Assembly (NCBI GenBank): GCA_034509425.1
Contig: JAVTVJ010000220.1
Coordinates: forward strand, 3,727,501-3,791,500
Length of the DNA: 64,000 nucleotides
Direction: 5' to 3'
From: Eopsaltria australis
Taxonomy: Eukaryota > Chordata > Aves > Passeriformes > Petroicidae
Under the pieces are notes generated by a model. The model searched no databases. It saw only the letters and a list, made by a program, of their open reading frames with translations, and was not told where the DNA came from. Of the stretch, positions 41,922 to 55,432 are shown one piece after another. The translations under genes and the position numbers were made by a program. Position 1 is the stretch's first letter, and each line of letters opens with the position of its first letter.

Positions 41922-44889
41922 ACAGATGTCCTGGAATGCCCCACCTAAGATTTCATGCATAGGGCAAGATCTGTTAGAGGCAGCTGAAACATTGCTGAAA
42001 TGCCCCATCACAGTCATGAGACATTTGCAAGCAAACATGAAAACAAAGAAAGTAAGGACTGCACTTCCTCTCACCATAATATATGTGCAGAGACAGACAG
42101 ACAACAAAATCTCCTTTTTAGTGTTGATCAGGCAGTAGCTTGGAGTTTAAATCCATAAAGATTTAATTGGTTTATGCACATGGGAAGGTGCTGCCTGACC
42201 CATCCCCATTGCTGACACACTCTGCCACTGCTGAGCTTCGAGGGTCCTGTTAATGCAGAGTGAAAAACCTTTGGGAGATTTTTAAAGGGCTGGGTCTTGT
42301 GTCCTTACACATCCTAATCTCACTGGAAACACTCTGGATACCTGTTTGGATCAATGCCCTTCAGGAATGTAAGGGAAAGCATTCCCACTGTTTGCTCTGC
42401 TAAATGAAGCAGTGATCTACCTGACTGCCTTTAAAATACAATCCCCATGGTATTCTTGCAGCTTTTACCTGCTACACCATATTGTTCATGATTCTCTCCA
42501 AGAAAGAAATAGGGCATGAAGATTGAGCCAAGGAGTCTGCAGTGTTTGGAAGCACAGAGTGCTCCCAGCTTTGGCAGGCTCAGCACCCTGCCCACCCAAG
42601 TGGCAGCTGGAAAAAAGATCAGTAGCTCCCAGTTTTTGTCTAGTAGTGACCTGGGAGTGATGCTCCTGCTCTTGAGGACTTTCTTTGGCAATTTCCTTGG
42701 AGAGATAAAGCTCAAAAGGTTGGTTTTATTTGTTTATAGTCTGAGGTCTGGTGACCTGATTCTCAATTCCACCAAGTGAAGAATTCCGTGGCCTCACATT
42801 TCTTTCATGAAGAGAAGTGGAAAGAAACATTTCCATGAGTGACTGTTATGATCTTTTTCTTGCCGTTTTGGCATCAGTCACTGTATTCCATTCTGATCTA
42901 ATTTGTGGCATTTCCTCCTCATATTTGTTGTTTTATATTATATATTGAAATATGATGTATCCATAATATAGAAAATGTGTTCTATATTTCTGAGCACATT
43001 TATACAAAGGCTAATTCTTATGCTGTAATTTGAAAAACATGAATCAAACCCAAAAATTAAAAGGAAAAACTGCCTTAAACATACTTAAGGTAATGGCATA
43101 CTTTCAGGAAAAACAAGAATGTATTCACTTTTATACCAAGTCAAATGTACCCTGGAAGAAGATCTGGGTATTAATATTCACTTATTTTAAAATTGGTGCT
43201 ATATTGTGACTTGAACAGGAAGAGGTAATCAATCTTTACATGGTTACATAAATAAAGCAAACTACTTAATTTGTTATAACTTACAAAGACCTGGACTCCT
43301 AACAGGAATTGAGTGCATTTGTGAATTTATGTAACAAACATATCACTACCAACACCAAATTACATCTCAATCAATGTTAAAAGGCATCTGACATTTCCCT
43401 TTGATTTATGGATTAACCTTTACAGTTAATACAGTCTAGCATTTATTGTTTTCATCAGTTTGTGGTTTGGTAGCAACCCCACAGTTCATTGCTGGGAATT
43501 GACTAAATTAATAGCTTTTCCCACCATGATCAACCAGCTAATGAAAAAGGTCTATTTTGCACAGCTGGTGGATGCTAATATTTAAACAAACAAAACAAAC
43601 CTTTATGAAGGACAAATGAGTCTTGGGTCCTGATTCTGCCAGTCAAGTTATTTATCTCAGGAAACCAAGGTGCACCTATTGACTGGGGTTAAACCTGGCT
43701 AAAATGTAATATATTAAACCCAAAGTGACGTGAAAGCAGTCCCAAAGCAGCAGCCAGAGGAATACATTGTATTTCAGGATCAATTTGCAGGTGAAAACCA
43801 GAAAGTTTGCATTCCTCATTGTCTGACACGTTCTCTCTTTGGCATGGAAAATATTGGGGGGAAAAAATGTCCAGGTATCTTTGCCAAATTCTGCTCCCAT
43901 TAATACTGTTCAGATGCTGAGGGATTATGTATTAGAATGACAAAGCATTAAGCAATTATCTGCATCACTTTGTGGAAATAATTCAAATACAAAAGAGTTT
44001 TCTTGAATAAAGAATAACACTGCCTTAAAATTACCCAGCTACCCCTCCAAATTACTTTGATTGAGGACTAATTATCTTAGCAAGAAAAACATTATGAAAC
44101 TTGAACTGATTTTAGTGATGACAAGTCAGTTTACTGGGGACTTTTCATTTCAAGCATCATTTTGCACACATTTAATCAACGTGAGATTGGCATTAACTTT
44201 GGCATTGCAAGCAAAAGGAGATTAGCACCTGGATAAGGGTGACACAGCCTGACTTCACACAAGCCATGGAGAAGACAGGCCAGGCTTGCCCAGTTTTCAG
44301 ATACACTCATCTTCCACTTCATCATGACCAGGGATAGACCAGGACTCAAAGCTTTGAGAAAATTGACAGATTTGGTAACATTTGTACAACTCTTCTGAAC
44401 TTATTTTTTCCTAGACATCTCATAGCAGCAGTGAAATTTCCACTCTGTCCCATTTGGAGGAAGGAAAAGTTCAGTAATAAAAGTCACTTTCACAGCATTT
44501 TGGCACATCTGCTTCCTCACGCTCTTAAATATTCATTTTTCTTAAGGTTCACTGAAGGTTTCCAAGCCTGGAAAGTCAGGGTTCGTTGGAGCTCAGCTTT
44601 TGTTTGAATTGCAAACATCTGGCAGTGCAAAGAGACAGAAAGTGCTGTGCTGCATCCTTGTTGCAGCTCACAGTGGCCCCAGCAGATGCTGCCTTGCACC
44701 TTCAGCAGTGGTTGCAGGTGGAAAATCTCTGTAATTACAGGGCAGGTTTATCTGTTTTATCCACTCTCACAGCTAAATTCTGCTGTGGCTTCATCCTACA
44801 GGCAACACCCCAGTGACTTTTGAAGGACAGAGAAGGGCAAAGCTCATTAATAAAAGTTTATTTTTCTCACAGGTCACACATGCAAGTAG

Positions 44890-44924
44890 AAAAAAAAAAA
44901 AAAAAAAAGAAAGAGAAGAAAAAA
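44890..44924 (+). repeat. Poly(A) / A-rich tract
   Basis: Nineteen consecutive A followed by an A/G-rich stretch. It explains the poly-lysine section of a 172-codon chance frame at 44820-45338. Confidence 0.92.
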
Positions 44925-47900
44925 CCAGCAACACAAACTTTCCCACTTGTGGTGAACTTTCCCTCTGAAAAGGTTGGCCTCTTGGGGAGCCACGATCCAT
45001 GGCAATCCACTTTTCCTCAGCCACGGATCATTAGTCCAGGATGGCACCAAGGCCACGTCTGCAGCAAATGCAATGAGCCCAGCTGGGCCTGGGAAACTTC
45101 TCTGCAGGCAAAGTCAGAGCTCCCTGCTTGCAGAGCCTGTGTGTCTGTGATATTGCACCCTACTCCTGTTGGGAATGGCGTGGGGAATGTCACAGGAGCC
45201 AAGCTGGATTCTCCAGGAGATTTTGCATCCAGGGAGTGTCCACTATGGCAAAATTGTTTTAAGTTTCTGCATGGATTCCTTGTATTTGAACATAAATCCT
45301 GGCACTATAGAGATCCTGTGAAGAGACTGGTTCAATAACTCTCTGCAATATCATTTTAGTCAGTGCCAGGGACTCCTCTTGAAACTCAGGTGCTCTCTGC
45401 TCATTTTTACTTCCAGTAGAAGGGGTTTTTGTGGGCATTTTCTTGAAAAAACCAGCTGTAAAATGGTTCTACTTGCTGTAACAGCACAGTGTTTGCTGGA
45501 GCAGGTGGCAGTGTGAGTTAATATGTGACAGAAAGTTTCTTTCATTTAGCTGGGGACACAGGTTTGCTTTACATGAGCTTAAAAGCCAGGAAAAAGAAGA
45601 TAATTTGTTTAAAGTTCCAACATTTCCAAGCCTTACAACCTGATCCCAGTTCTCGTTATACTTTTATGTATTTTTTAATGTCCTGTTCCTGGAGCCACAT
45701 GGAATCAGAGTGCTATTATTTCTTTACACTTGTAGGCACCACTCAGCCCTGTGCAAAGCTGATCTGGGGCAGGGTGGAAAAGATGCTCAAGGATTAGGGA
45801 AGATTTAAGCAGAGACAGGGAGTGGAGAGGATGTGGAAGGTCTATAACATCAGCTGATACAGCAGGTTTCTGACAAAATTCCGTGCAAAGGTGAAATCTC
45901 TGCTGCCTGCAGGAGACACAGAGATATAAAATGATTTGCCCCAAGGTGTTGCCCATGTTGGAGGCAAACCAGACTGGATTTCTGAGGACAGAAGGATTTT
46001 CTATTTAGGCTGTTACAGAGAAAAGGATGAAATACAGAAGCAAACAGAAATGTTTTCTTGGCTGCAATTTAAAATAAGTAAAATAGAATTTCCTGCTATC
46101 TCGAGTAAGTGCATTGTAATCAGAGTATGGCTAAATCTAATACAGGAGCCTGTGTGCCACCACCAGCAGTAGTTCTTTTGCAATTGCCTCCAGCTATTGC
46201 TACTAGTAGTTCTGATTGCAATTTCCTTGTACCTTCTGTCAATATTACTGGGTCACAAGCGAGGAAACAGGAAGCCTGATAATCAATTTCAGTAGCTGTA
46301 CAGTCATTTAGCTCGGGAGTTTGGTGGTTGGAAAAATTTAGACTTCAGCTCCAGTAATTGCAACCCTGAATTAAGACAGAGATATCAATTTCATATGTGC
46401 TGTGCACATGCCCACGTGGCTGGAGAGCCAGGACACAGAAAACTCACTTGTGCTAGTAGGAATATTCCTTACAGGGAAAAAAATTCAGTTGGATTTTCAG
46501 CTCAAGTATTGCCTTCCCTTTCCAAATTCAACTTATGCTGTTGTCATGGTATAAATGGTTCAAGTTCAGGCAGGCTTAGAAGTAAAGAAAAAAATAAATA
46601 TATATTCAAGTATATAAATTTTTCTCCCTGTCTGTTGTTAAGTAACAGGCTACAGCTTTATGATGCTGTAGTACAGACTTGGCATGATTATTCATTTTTA
46701 TTTTGAAAAACATCCACTAAATAAAAACTGAGCCTCCTCTCACATAAACATCTGTCAGACAAGGAGTGTTTCAAGCGAGAGGGCTTTGTTATAGAACCTC
46801 CTGTGCCAGTGAGTGCTGGTGGACCTGCTGGTGGTACTCTGGAGCCTGGAGTGTTCTGCTCCTTCACATCACCCCCAGCAGCCCTGGATTCCTTTTGCTG
46901 TCACCTGATGGGAAGGGACAGGGGAGAGAACAAGGTGCTGGGAGCTGAGATTCCTTAGGAGCAATCCATGTGGCTTGTCCCATCCAGCCACTGCTGGAGA
47001 TAATTCAGGTGATACCAAGCCAAGGGATGGTCCTTGAGGTACACACATCCCACATGGCAGGGTCTTTATAAAACAATGCAGGATGCCTGTGGAAAATATG
47101 TGTTTCCTACCCCAAAAATGAGGTTAAGGCCAGTGGGGGCTTTTCTAGAGAGCAGCTTCACCTCTGCCATGCCAAGGTCAGTGGGCATTGGCAGAGGACA
47201 CAGACTTGGGCATCAGCCCTTGGTGAGGCTGAAGTTGGAAGCCAGGCAGGTCCCCCCTCAGCCTGCTGCCCCTGGGGGCTCCTTGCCTTCCCTGCAGCCA
47301 GCCTGGATTCCAGCTGTTCCCAGCTGTTCCCAGTCCCAGCGGGGCTGAGGAAGCAGAGGGAGCAGGACCTAACCAGCCCCCCCTCCATCCTGGCCTGGCG
47401 TGGGAACTGCTGCTGCCTTTGGGCCCTTGCTTCTCTGCTTGACAAGAAATCTGTGTCCTCCCCTCCCACCCCCAGCTAACCTGCCTGGCTGTGTGCTTTC
47501 CTCCCAGAACAGCCTTGTCTTGGTTTCATGCACTGGGAAGCAGAAAGAGCCAAGCTTCCTCTCGATTTCAGGATCAGAACCTACAACGGATTAAAATGTT
47601 GCTGCTTGAATTTTAAAATGTTGTTTTTCATGACATGATTATGTGACCTACCTTTGTTTATTATAAAACTAATACCACAAGTTACAGTTCAATGAATTCA
47701 CATTTTATTTGAAATTTTTGTCTGAAGTAGCCTAAAGCTCTTCAAGAAACAATTGCACAAAACCATATGAGAGCTGCTAATTTATAATCTGCAGCATCAC
47801 AGCACAACTGGCTTTTCATTTGGCTAAAAGGAAATAGTCACTTAGAACAACAAAGCAAGCCATGTGTCCATAGTTTATATTAAATGCCCTTGGTATTTAT

Positions 47901-50900
47901 TAGGGATACACAATGTATCATCTCGAAAATATTTATTTTCCTGTAATTTCAACAACAGCAAAACAAAATGGAAAGTAATACAGTGTCATGCCTTTGCCAA
48001 ACTGCAGCAGATCTTGGGATAGTTTCCTGTTGACAGAAAATTTGAGATCCCGAGTCTGGATATTGGCTTAGTGTGAGTTGTTTATCTGAGTGTGTGCACC
48101 AGCCCCAGAACAGAGGTGCTCTCAATGAACATACAAACGTCTTTGCACCAGGAATCTCATCCCAGATGCCAACATCTGGTTCTGCTGTGTTCAGCCCTTG
48201 GGCTTTGGGGAGTTTATTCCCCATTTGGACACATTTCCCATTGAATTCAGGAAGTATTTTGTCTGGCTGAAAGACAGAGCCAGAGAAACCTGTGGAAGCA
48301 AGCTGCTATTTTGTCTTGAGAAGACACCAAGTAACTGCTAGAAGGTATTTAATTTTCTCTGCAGTCCACATGGCCTTTAATCTGATTAATCTCTGGCCCT
48401 GGCAATAGAAGATGAAGTTTTGATCCCTTGAACCCAATGGCAAAACTCTCATTCATTTCATGAGAGTCAGGATTCAAGCCATGTAGCCAGTCCCAGATGC
48501 TCCAATGCAGAAAAATGTTATGGGCTGATTAGTGCTGAAGTGCCTCCCAGGGTTTGATAATTGCTCATATAGCTCTCAGCCTCGGAAAAGCTCGAGACAT
48601 ATTAATCATGAAACACAGCTCATTGCACCTGTTATTTTCCACATTCACTTTTATGGGAAGTGCTGCTTCTCTTCCCCAGTCTCAGAGAGGCCGTGCTGGA
48701 AGAAGGGGATGGCAGCAGAGGATGCTGGATGCAGTCAGCACCAGCAGAGTGAGATGCCTCAAGCAAAGAGGGGAAGATGGGGAGCAGTTTTGTCGTAGGG
48801 TTAAATATCTGTGGCACGAATCCTCCAAAAGCATTTTCAGCTAGAGCAGATCTTGCTTGAGACAGATGGCTAATGGTCAGCAGAGCCTTTGGGCCCAAGA
48901 GGGAACTTGGTTCTATTCTAATTTTCTCCCCCCACAAGGAGAACATGACAGTGTTTCACCATCAGCAGCTGTGGAAAGTGCAGCTTTGAGGGGCAGATGG
49001 ATCCAGAGTGGGGCTGTTGGGGCCAGTGCAGGGCTCACAAAAGGTTTAATGACTGCAGGACAGAGCACTGCTCTTTACTGTGCAGAATTTCAGGAAGCCT
49101 AGTTTGGTTTTGGTTGTTTTTTTGTGTAGAGTCACTGATACCAGCATGGAAACTGAACAAACTTCCAAGCCCATTAATTCTTTATCATGTATCCAATAAA
49201 GACCTAAGAGGGAGCAGCTTTTGTGCAGAACATTTGATCTGTGGAGCTGGAGCACTGAGAGCTGCACTGAGCTGCACCACCTAGGCTGATAAATCAAAGA
49301 GCATTTCTGTACCTTATCTTCAGCCTGCTCAGAGCAAGACAAAGTGGTGTGTGCCCAATGTAAATGCTGGTGATGGAGACCAGCAGCTCAATTCTGCAGT
49401 GCAAAACATTTCTTCTGAAAAATTCTGTCAGAAGAACCACTCCCAAAAGATGAAAGGGGGCTCCTGTTGCTGGCATAGCAGGGTTCATTCCCTGCTACAA
49501 AGGGCAATGAACACACAGAGAAACATGAGAAAAAGAAGTTTGGTTTGGGCTTACTGCAACTTCTAGTTTTCATCTGTCAGTGCTCTGCAAGTGCTATTTT
49601 CAGTTCCATAGTTATGGTGAGAAACATGGTGTATTTTGATTCCTAATTTAGCTTGTTTATCCTGAGAGATTCCAGGATCTTCATTTGAAAGATAAATTCA
49701 AACCTTCTTTTTTCCTTTGCAGCCCACATTCCATAACAACAACATTGCATGCCATACTTCATTACAGGGCTTGGAAGACCTTCATGACCATAAATTTAGG
49801 AACTTGCAGAACACAATGGACTTTAGGATGGAAACAAGCCAGTTGGCCTATCTGGTCAGGTCCATCCCTTCTGTTTGAATTAACAGCTGGATTTCACAGT
49901 GGGAGAAATCCGGCAGTTCTTTCTCAGGCAAAATTCTCACAGTTGGATTTGCCTCCAACCACTGTAGCAAGGGTGGGAGGGAGCACAACTTACTTTGTTA
50001 TTTTATGTTAGCTCTCCGGGTAAAAAAGACTCCAGTGCAAGTTCCATAGGACTTGGACCTACCCTGTTCTTTAATTTAATGACCCTAAGTGCAAAAAGAA
50101 AGACATTCCCAGTAAACCAGAGACAGAGAGTAGGTTCTTTGTGCAGAGCAGTGCAGATGGTGCCCACGTTCTTCAGAAAGCAATTAGAAGCTGATGCTGA
50201 GGCAAAATAAAGAGGTAGGACCTTTTGTTGCTCTGAGAATTCTATCTAGGAGAGGAGGTGCTGGCACAGTTTTGTGGAGTGTGTGAGGAGAGATGTTGGG
50301 TATAATATGCAAAGGTCGGTTTCATTCATGCTATTTCAATTCCAAAGGTAATTATACCAAAGTTAATGGATTTGCAAGGATTTGCACCCTCCCAGCAGGG
50401 AGGAGAACATGACCCAGAAGAGCCAGAGAGGGGAGAGGCCAGCTGGAATGAGCAGCACAGGATTTCCATGTCTTGACTTTGGGATCTGCAGGGCTGATCA
50501 CAGACAGGGATTTGTGTTACACTGCCAGAGCTGAAGGTTCAGGTCCCTGTGTGCTCAGGGGCATGGGGTGGAGGTTCCCTCTTTTCCCTGAGCTTGAGTG
50601 CAGTTGGAGTTGGGGAACTGCTGCCCTCAATTTACAGCAGTGACTGACACACCACCCCAAGAGCCCTTGAGACACCAGCTCTGTACTGCTGGGAGATCTG
50701 TAGCAGAGCTTTTCCCCCCTGGCTCGTCCCTCCAAACCCCTTCCTCTCTCAGTGTGTCCTCTCTGTTGGTAGAGAGTGGGAAGGACTCACAAGATTTGGA
50801 CCTGAACGGGCAAGTGGTGGCCAAAAGAGAAACCCTCTGTGACCAGTGCAGAAATCTTGATTTGGTTTTGAGGGAGAAACCAACCTGCTGAGTGGCTGAG

Positions 50901-53900
50901 GCAGTTCAGGCCATAGGATGGAGCACAGTAAAGCAAAGGCATGAGGGCAGCCAGCTCTCCAGTGTGGGCTGACCTTCAAATGTTCCTTGAGCAGAGCTTT
51001 ATATGAGGAGTTAATGCGTCTCAAACAATAAGATCTTTCTGATTGGCAGAAAAATAGGGGAACTTGGCTTTGCTGACAAAGAAAAGGTTTGTTTTCAGCT
51101 ATCCCAGCCTGCATTAGTGCTCCCATAATGTGCAGGAGCTTCTGCTGAGAGAGAGGTCCCTGTGAGTGAGGTCAGCTACTGGGTGCCTTGGGTGTTATCG
51201 GGCCTATCTTCATTGGGGGAAAACAGATGCATCCTTGCATCCTTGCCAAGTACTTTGAACTTCATTCTGAGACTGATCATCATTTTGCTGGGCAAAAGCC
51301 ACTTCTGTGACACCAATGGCAAAAGTCTAAGAAATTAAATCAGTAGAAGTGCAATTGCTGCATAATAACCTGGCGTGGCTCCATCAAAATCTTTATTTTG
51401 TGATGGGAAGACTTCCTTTAGAAGGATAAACAAACAACCCCCCTCCAGTGAGGCCAAGCCTTGCCTCTCCCCAGAAAGAAACCTTTCATCTTTCCTTTCC
51501 AAAGGTATTTATGATCCTAAAGGGAGAGGTCTAAAGGCTTGTTGCCCCTCACTCTGTCCCCAGTCCCACACCCTCCTCCTGTCTCCCCCTAGCCTTGGGA
51601 CAGTGTCAGTCCCAAGTGAGGCACCTCTGCTGGGCTGAGGAAAACCATGGCTCATTCTGGGTCTCTCTCTGCAGCCAGGAAGGTGCCAGGAGATGAGGAA
51701 TTGAGCCCAAACACCTTTTCCCAACCTGCCCAGCCCACTGAATGTCTTGGAGAGTGCAGAGCCTTTGAACCCCAGTGCCAAACGGGAGAATATCCACGTG
51801 CTTCAACACAGGGCAAAGAGGGATGTTCCTGTGAGATTTTCTTTTTTTTCCTTTATGCAAGTGTCTGGCAGGCTGTGATGGAGCTGAAGAAATAGCTCTG
51901 GATTCAGAGAAAAAAGAAACCCAGACTTTTTTCCCCCCTTCCCTGAGAAAAAGTAATTTACGTAAATTTATCCACGACCAGCACACGGCAATAGCTCACA
52001 ACTTTGTTAATGGAAACCTGGTGATCCATAACACTTGTGTGGGAGACATTTGCTCGGGGGTAATACAATATTAATGTTAATATCAATGATCGATCAGAGG
52101 ATTTGCAAGAAAGGCATAAAGTATTTAATTATAATTACATTGGGAATGGCTCTGTAATGGCTACGACATTTGAATAAGGTCACGTCTAGCCCTCACCCCT
52201 GTTATGTTGTTCTATATTAAATGCCATTCACTTTAACTGCTGGAAACCTTTCTGGAGTCGTCAGAATATAATATACTGGGCAAATTGAAATATGTCCCTT
52301 CATTTTTCGAAATATGATTGATATCCTTTGCAAAACAAATGTTAACACCTATTTGTACACAAATTTCTTTGATTATGTGTTAGGGAAACTAAAGCATGAC
52401 AGTCTCTCCTAGCAGGCACTTTACTGTGAGCAAAGGACATGGCTATTTGTGAATATTAATTCATCTTACAGAAAATGGCTTTGGATCTCTGCTGTAAATC
52501 CACTTGGGTGTATTTCTGCCTTTCCTAATGCATTAATTCTACATTGATTAGTCGCCATAAACTGCTTCTCCACTGGTCTCAGCAGCCCAGAGTGTTCACC
52601 TCACCCAGGTGTTGCTCAGGAGGAACTTTTGCTGTCACTGAATTATCTCTTGTTAACAGCATCAACCAAGAACACATAGCAACAATCATATTTGCATGTT
52701 TCACAGCAGAAAATATGTATTTCAAACAGACTGCAGGTGTGTACCGTAACCATCAGCCCAACAGCAGCATTGCCATGTTTAAAACACTCAGGAAAAAGAT
52801 CTGTGTATAAAACATGAATATTTATCTGTAGGCAGGATCCCAGAGGTGCACAAGTACCGACCCACAATGAGTGCATGCAAACACTGAAGCACTACATGAG
52901 GACATGCTCTTCCCACACCTATTTACTACTGAGCATAAACACTAAAAGAACAAATTCTTGTCCCTCTTCAAATGAGAATCCATCTGTCCAGTCCCCCCAG
53001 AGGTTTTCCTCTTTTTCTGATATCAATGTGAACAGCAGATCAATCAGGTCTAAAGAGTCGAATTTTGCTTTCAGATTTTCACCCAGAATAATCATTGATT
53101 CACAGAGAACTGAAAGCTCCCATTTGAAGGCAGAATTTGGTCTCAGGAAATCATCCCTTCAAAGTTTGAAAGACATGCAGTGATGTAATTGACATGATTT
53201 TCCATTTTCTCTTTTCTGAAGAAGAAGCAAAGACTTTTGCATGCTGTAGGAATGCCTGAAGAGAATAAGTTTTATAGTTTTCCAAAAAATGAGCATTTAT
53301 TACCAATCAGTGTGAAACACCACTGATGGTAAATTTTAAGTATATGGCAGGAGTTTCAGCATCATGACAACATACATCATGCATTTTTACAACATGTAAG
53401 TGCTGTGATATTGCTCCCTTTCTCAATAACAATATATAAGAATATATAGTATAAATGTACAGTATATATTAGACACAATGTAAAATAACTTAGTGAAATG
53501 TCAAAGCTTCTGCATAAAAATTCAAGTCATGCCTGAGCATACCTCTATGCTGAATCTTATCTCATATACCTTCATTTACCTTTAGTTCCTGTTGCAAAGA
53601 TAATTTTATCTCTGTATTTAATTGCTTAAAACCATCAGAATTCTTGTCTTTTTTCCTTTTATCTGCAATAGGTGAAGACTGTAGTAGCCAAATCACAGCC
53701 AGGATTTTGTGGAGGCTTTGCTGACACTGTTTATGTTCTGGGAAGCAATTCATTGTGAGCAACTTGTATAAAAGCAACTTCTTAAAAGCTCATTCCAGTT
53801 CATCATTGTCCATCAGGTTCTGTTCCAAAATCTCCCACTGCATGTAAAAGGTAATGAAGTGGCTTTCTCAGAAATGGAGCTCATGAGCTAACATTGATAT

Positions 53901-54779
53901 CTGGAAATTATAAATCTCACCAGTTTACTGAAATCGTATCAAGCACCATTTTGGTAATTGCTTGCAAGAAGGATCAATAAAAATCTATTTAATGGGAATA
54001 TACAACTTGTCTCAGAGCAGGTAGGTGGAATTTTAGCTTTGCTCGACACTTGACAGAGCTTTTTGCAGTGCCAGGTTTCCCTTCACACTTGCTAAATGAA
54101 ATATGGTCAAGGACTTTTCTGCAGCATCTCAAGAAGATTTCTGATAATACAAGGGGAGAAGTGTTGGGATTTTTTTTTTTTAACAAAGACATTAAGAGAC
54201 TCTGACTGTGGCATTACCTATCAAAGTCTACCAGAGTTCAGCATCCTTGCAATTAGGTTTCTTGGAATTATTCTGAATACAACCTCACTTTAACAATTTA
54301 AACAATTCTGCCCTGAATATAAACAAAAACATACTTGAAATACTTGTCAATGACTACGTTTTCTAATGAACAATGAATTAAAGCTGCAAAAGAGTTTGAA
54401 ACATGATGTTAAAAGAAAAAATAAAGGACGACAGGGTGATTTTCTGTAATTCCTTTTAAGAAACAAATTTCCACCCCCCACCCCCCACATTCCCAGCCAG
54501 TGTAAGTCGACAGAATTACACTGTCTTAGATCAGCTTAAGTTCTGACCTATATACTCCAGTGGAGTTAATCCTAATTTCCACCACTGAAAGTGGGATCAA
54601 ATTCACTTTGTCTTTAATAAAGCAGTGGATGACAAGCAAGTCTCTTCTCTGTTGGATTCTGCTTGAGAAAGGAAATTCTTTGTGGTGCTAAATGAAGTCC
54701 AAGGCAGTTTAGAAAATAAAGCTAGAATTTCATAAATTTCAGTGTGGTGAAAACCGATATTGGTAACTGTTATTTATGC

Positions 54780-54785
54780 TTTAAT
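54780..54785 (-). promoter_or_regulatory. Candidate FOXL3 poly(A) signal (ATTAAA)
   Basis: Minus-strand ATTAAA lies about 165 nt beyond the stop codon, the first near-consensus signal downstream. A consensus AATAAA on the minus strand also occurs at 53296-53301, so a longer 3' UTR of about 1.65 kb is equally possible. Confidence 0.25.
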
Positions 54786-54949
54786 CTTAGCAAAGTTCTT
54801 TGGGCACAGACAGAGCAGCAGCTGGTGAGTCTGTAACCCTTTCAGAGCAGTGCTTGGGAGGAAAACGAGGAGGCAGGCGGCTGATTTTCAGTGACATGAG
54901 GCTGCTGAACACACCGTGACTCAGACTTTGCTACCACCAATAAATTACA

Positions 54950-55432
54950 TCACATTGTCCAGAACTGGAGATTGATATGCGGGGCCTCCAGTAGGTGATA
55001 TTTATTTTCTTGCATGTTATATTGAGATCTCAGGACAGGCAAAGGGTCTGGGGCTGAAAGGATGTAGTCGATGCTAAATTTGATTTCAGAATCCGATTTT
55101 GCTAAGGAGGAATTGCTGAGGCTCTGCCTGCTGGTCATGCTGCTTGGAGCAAACCCACAAGGCTCCAGAAGTTTTGGGCCAGGTTCAATTCTTTCATGTT
55201 TACTTTCAGAAGAGGAAATGTTGTTCAAAGCAGAATCCATAGAAGAGATACTGGGGGACGAAGGACTTTTCACTCTGCTTGGTCTCTGCTCCTTGTGTTC
55301 CCTTTTCACGTTCCTCCTCCTCCGTCTCCTCCTGTAATTCCCATTTTCAAAGAGATCCAGCATGGATTCGCATCCTGTTGCAAAGCTCCAATAGTTTCCT
55401 TTCCCCTTCTCATTCCCTTCTGTTCTGGGAAC
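54950..55432 (-). CDS. FOXL3: FOXL3 coding exon 3 (wing region and C-terminal regulatory region)
   Basis: 160 codons plus TGA (54952-54950), residues 93-252. It begins [20 protein letters not shown], completing the forkhead wing region, then [10 protein letters not shown] and the arginine run. The C-terminal half is Ser-rich and low in secondary-structure signal until the FSIDYIL motif, and it ends in NLQFWTM. The acceptor is TAAATACAG|GTT (AG at 55434-55433), with a rather weak, A/T-mixed pyrimidine tract. No frameshift or internal stop is present. Confidence 0.93.
   Translation of the reverse strand, partial: VPRTEGNEKGKGNYWSFATGCESMLDLFENGNYRRRRRRRNVKREHKEQRPSRVKSPSSPSISSMDSALNNISSSESKHERIEPGPKLLEPCGFAPSSMTSRQSLSNSSLAKSDSEIKFSIDYILSAPDPLPVLRSQYNMQENKYHLLEAPHINLQFWTM

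Larger units (their letters stand above)
41922..54949. other. Intergenic region downstream of FOXL3 (about 13 kb)
   Basis: No other gene was recognised. The part nearest 54949 should contain the FOXL3 3' UTR. Repeat-free AT-rich blocks at about 47.6-47.96 kb and 52.0-52.4 kb look like candidate conserved non-coding sequence, but conservation could not be tested. Confidence 0.65.

Noticed and set aside
44820..45338. 172-codon plus-strand frame, the longest in the window
   Set aside because: It includes a poly-lysine run from an A tract and has no family motif; the rest looks random in composition.
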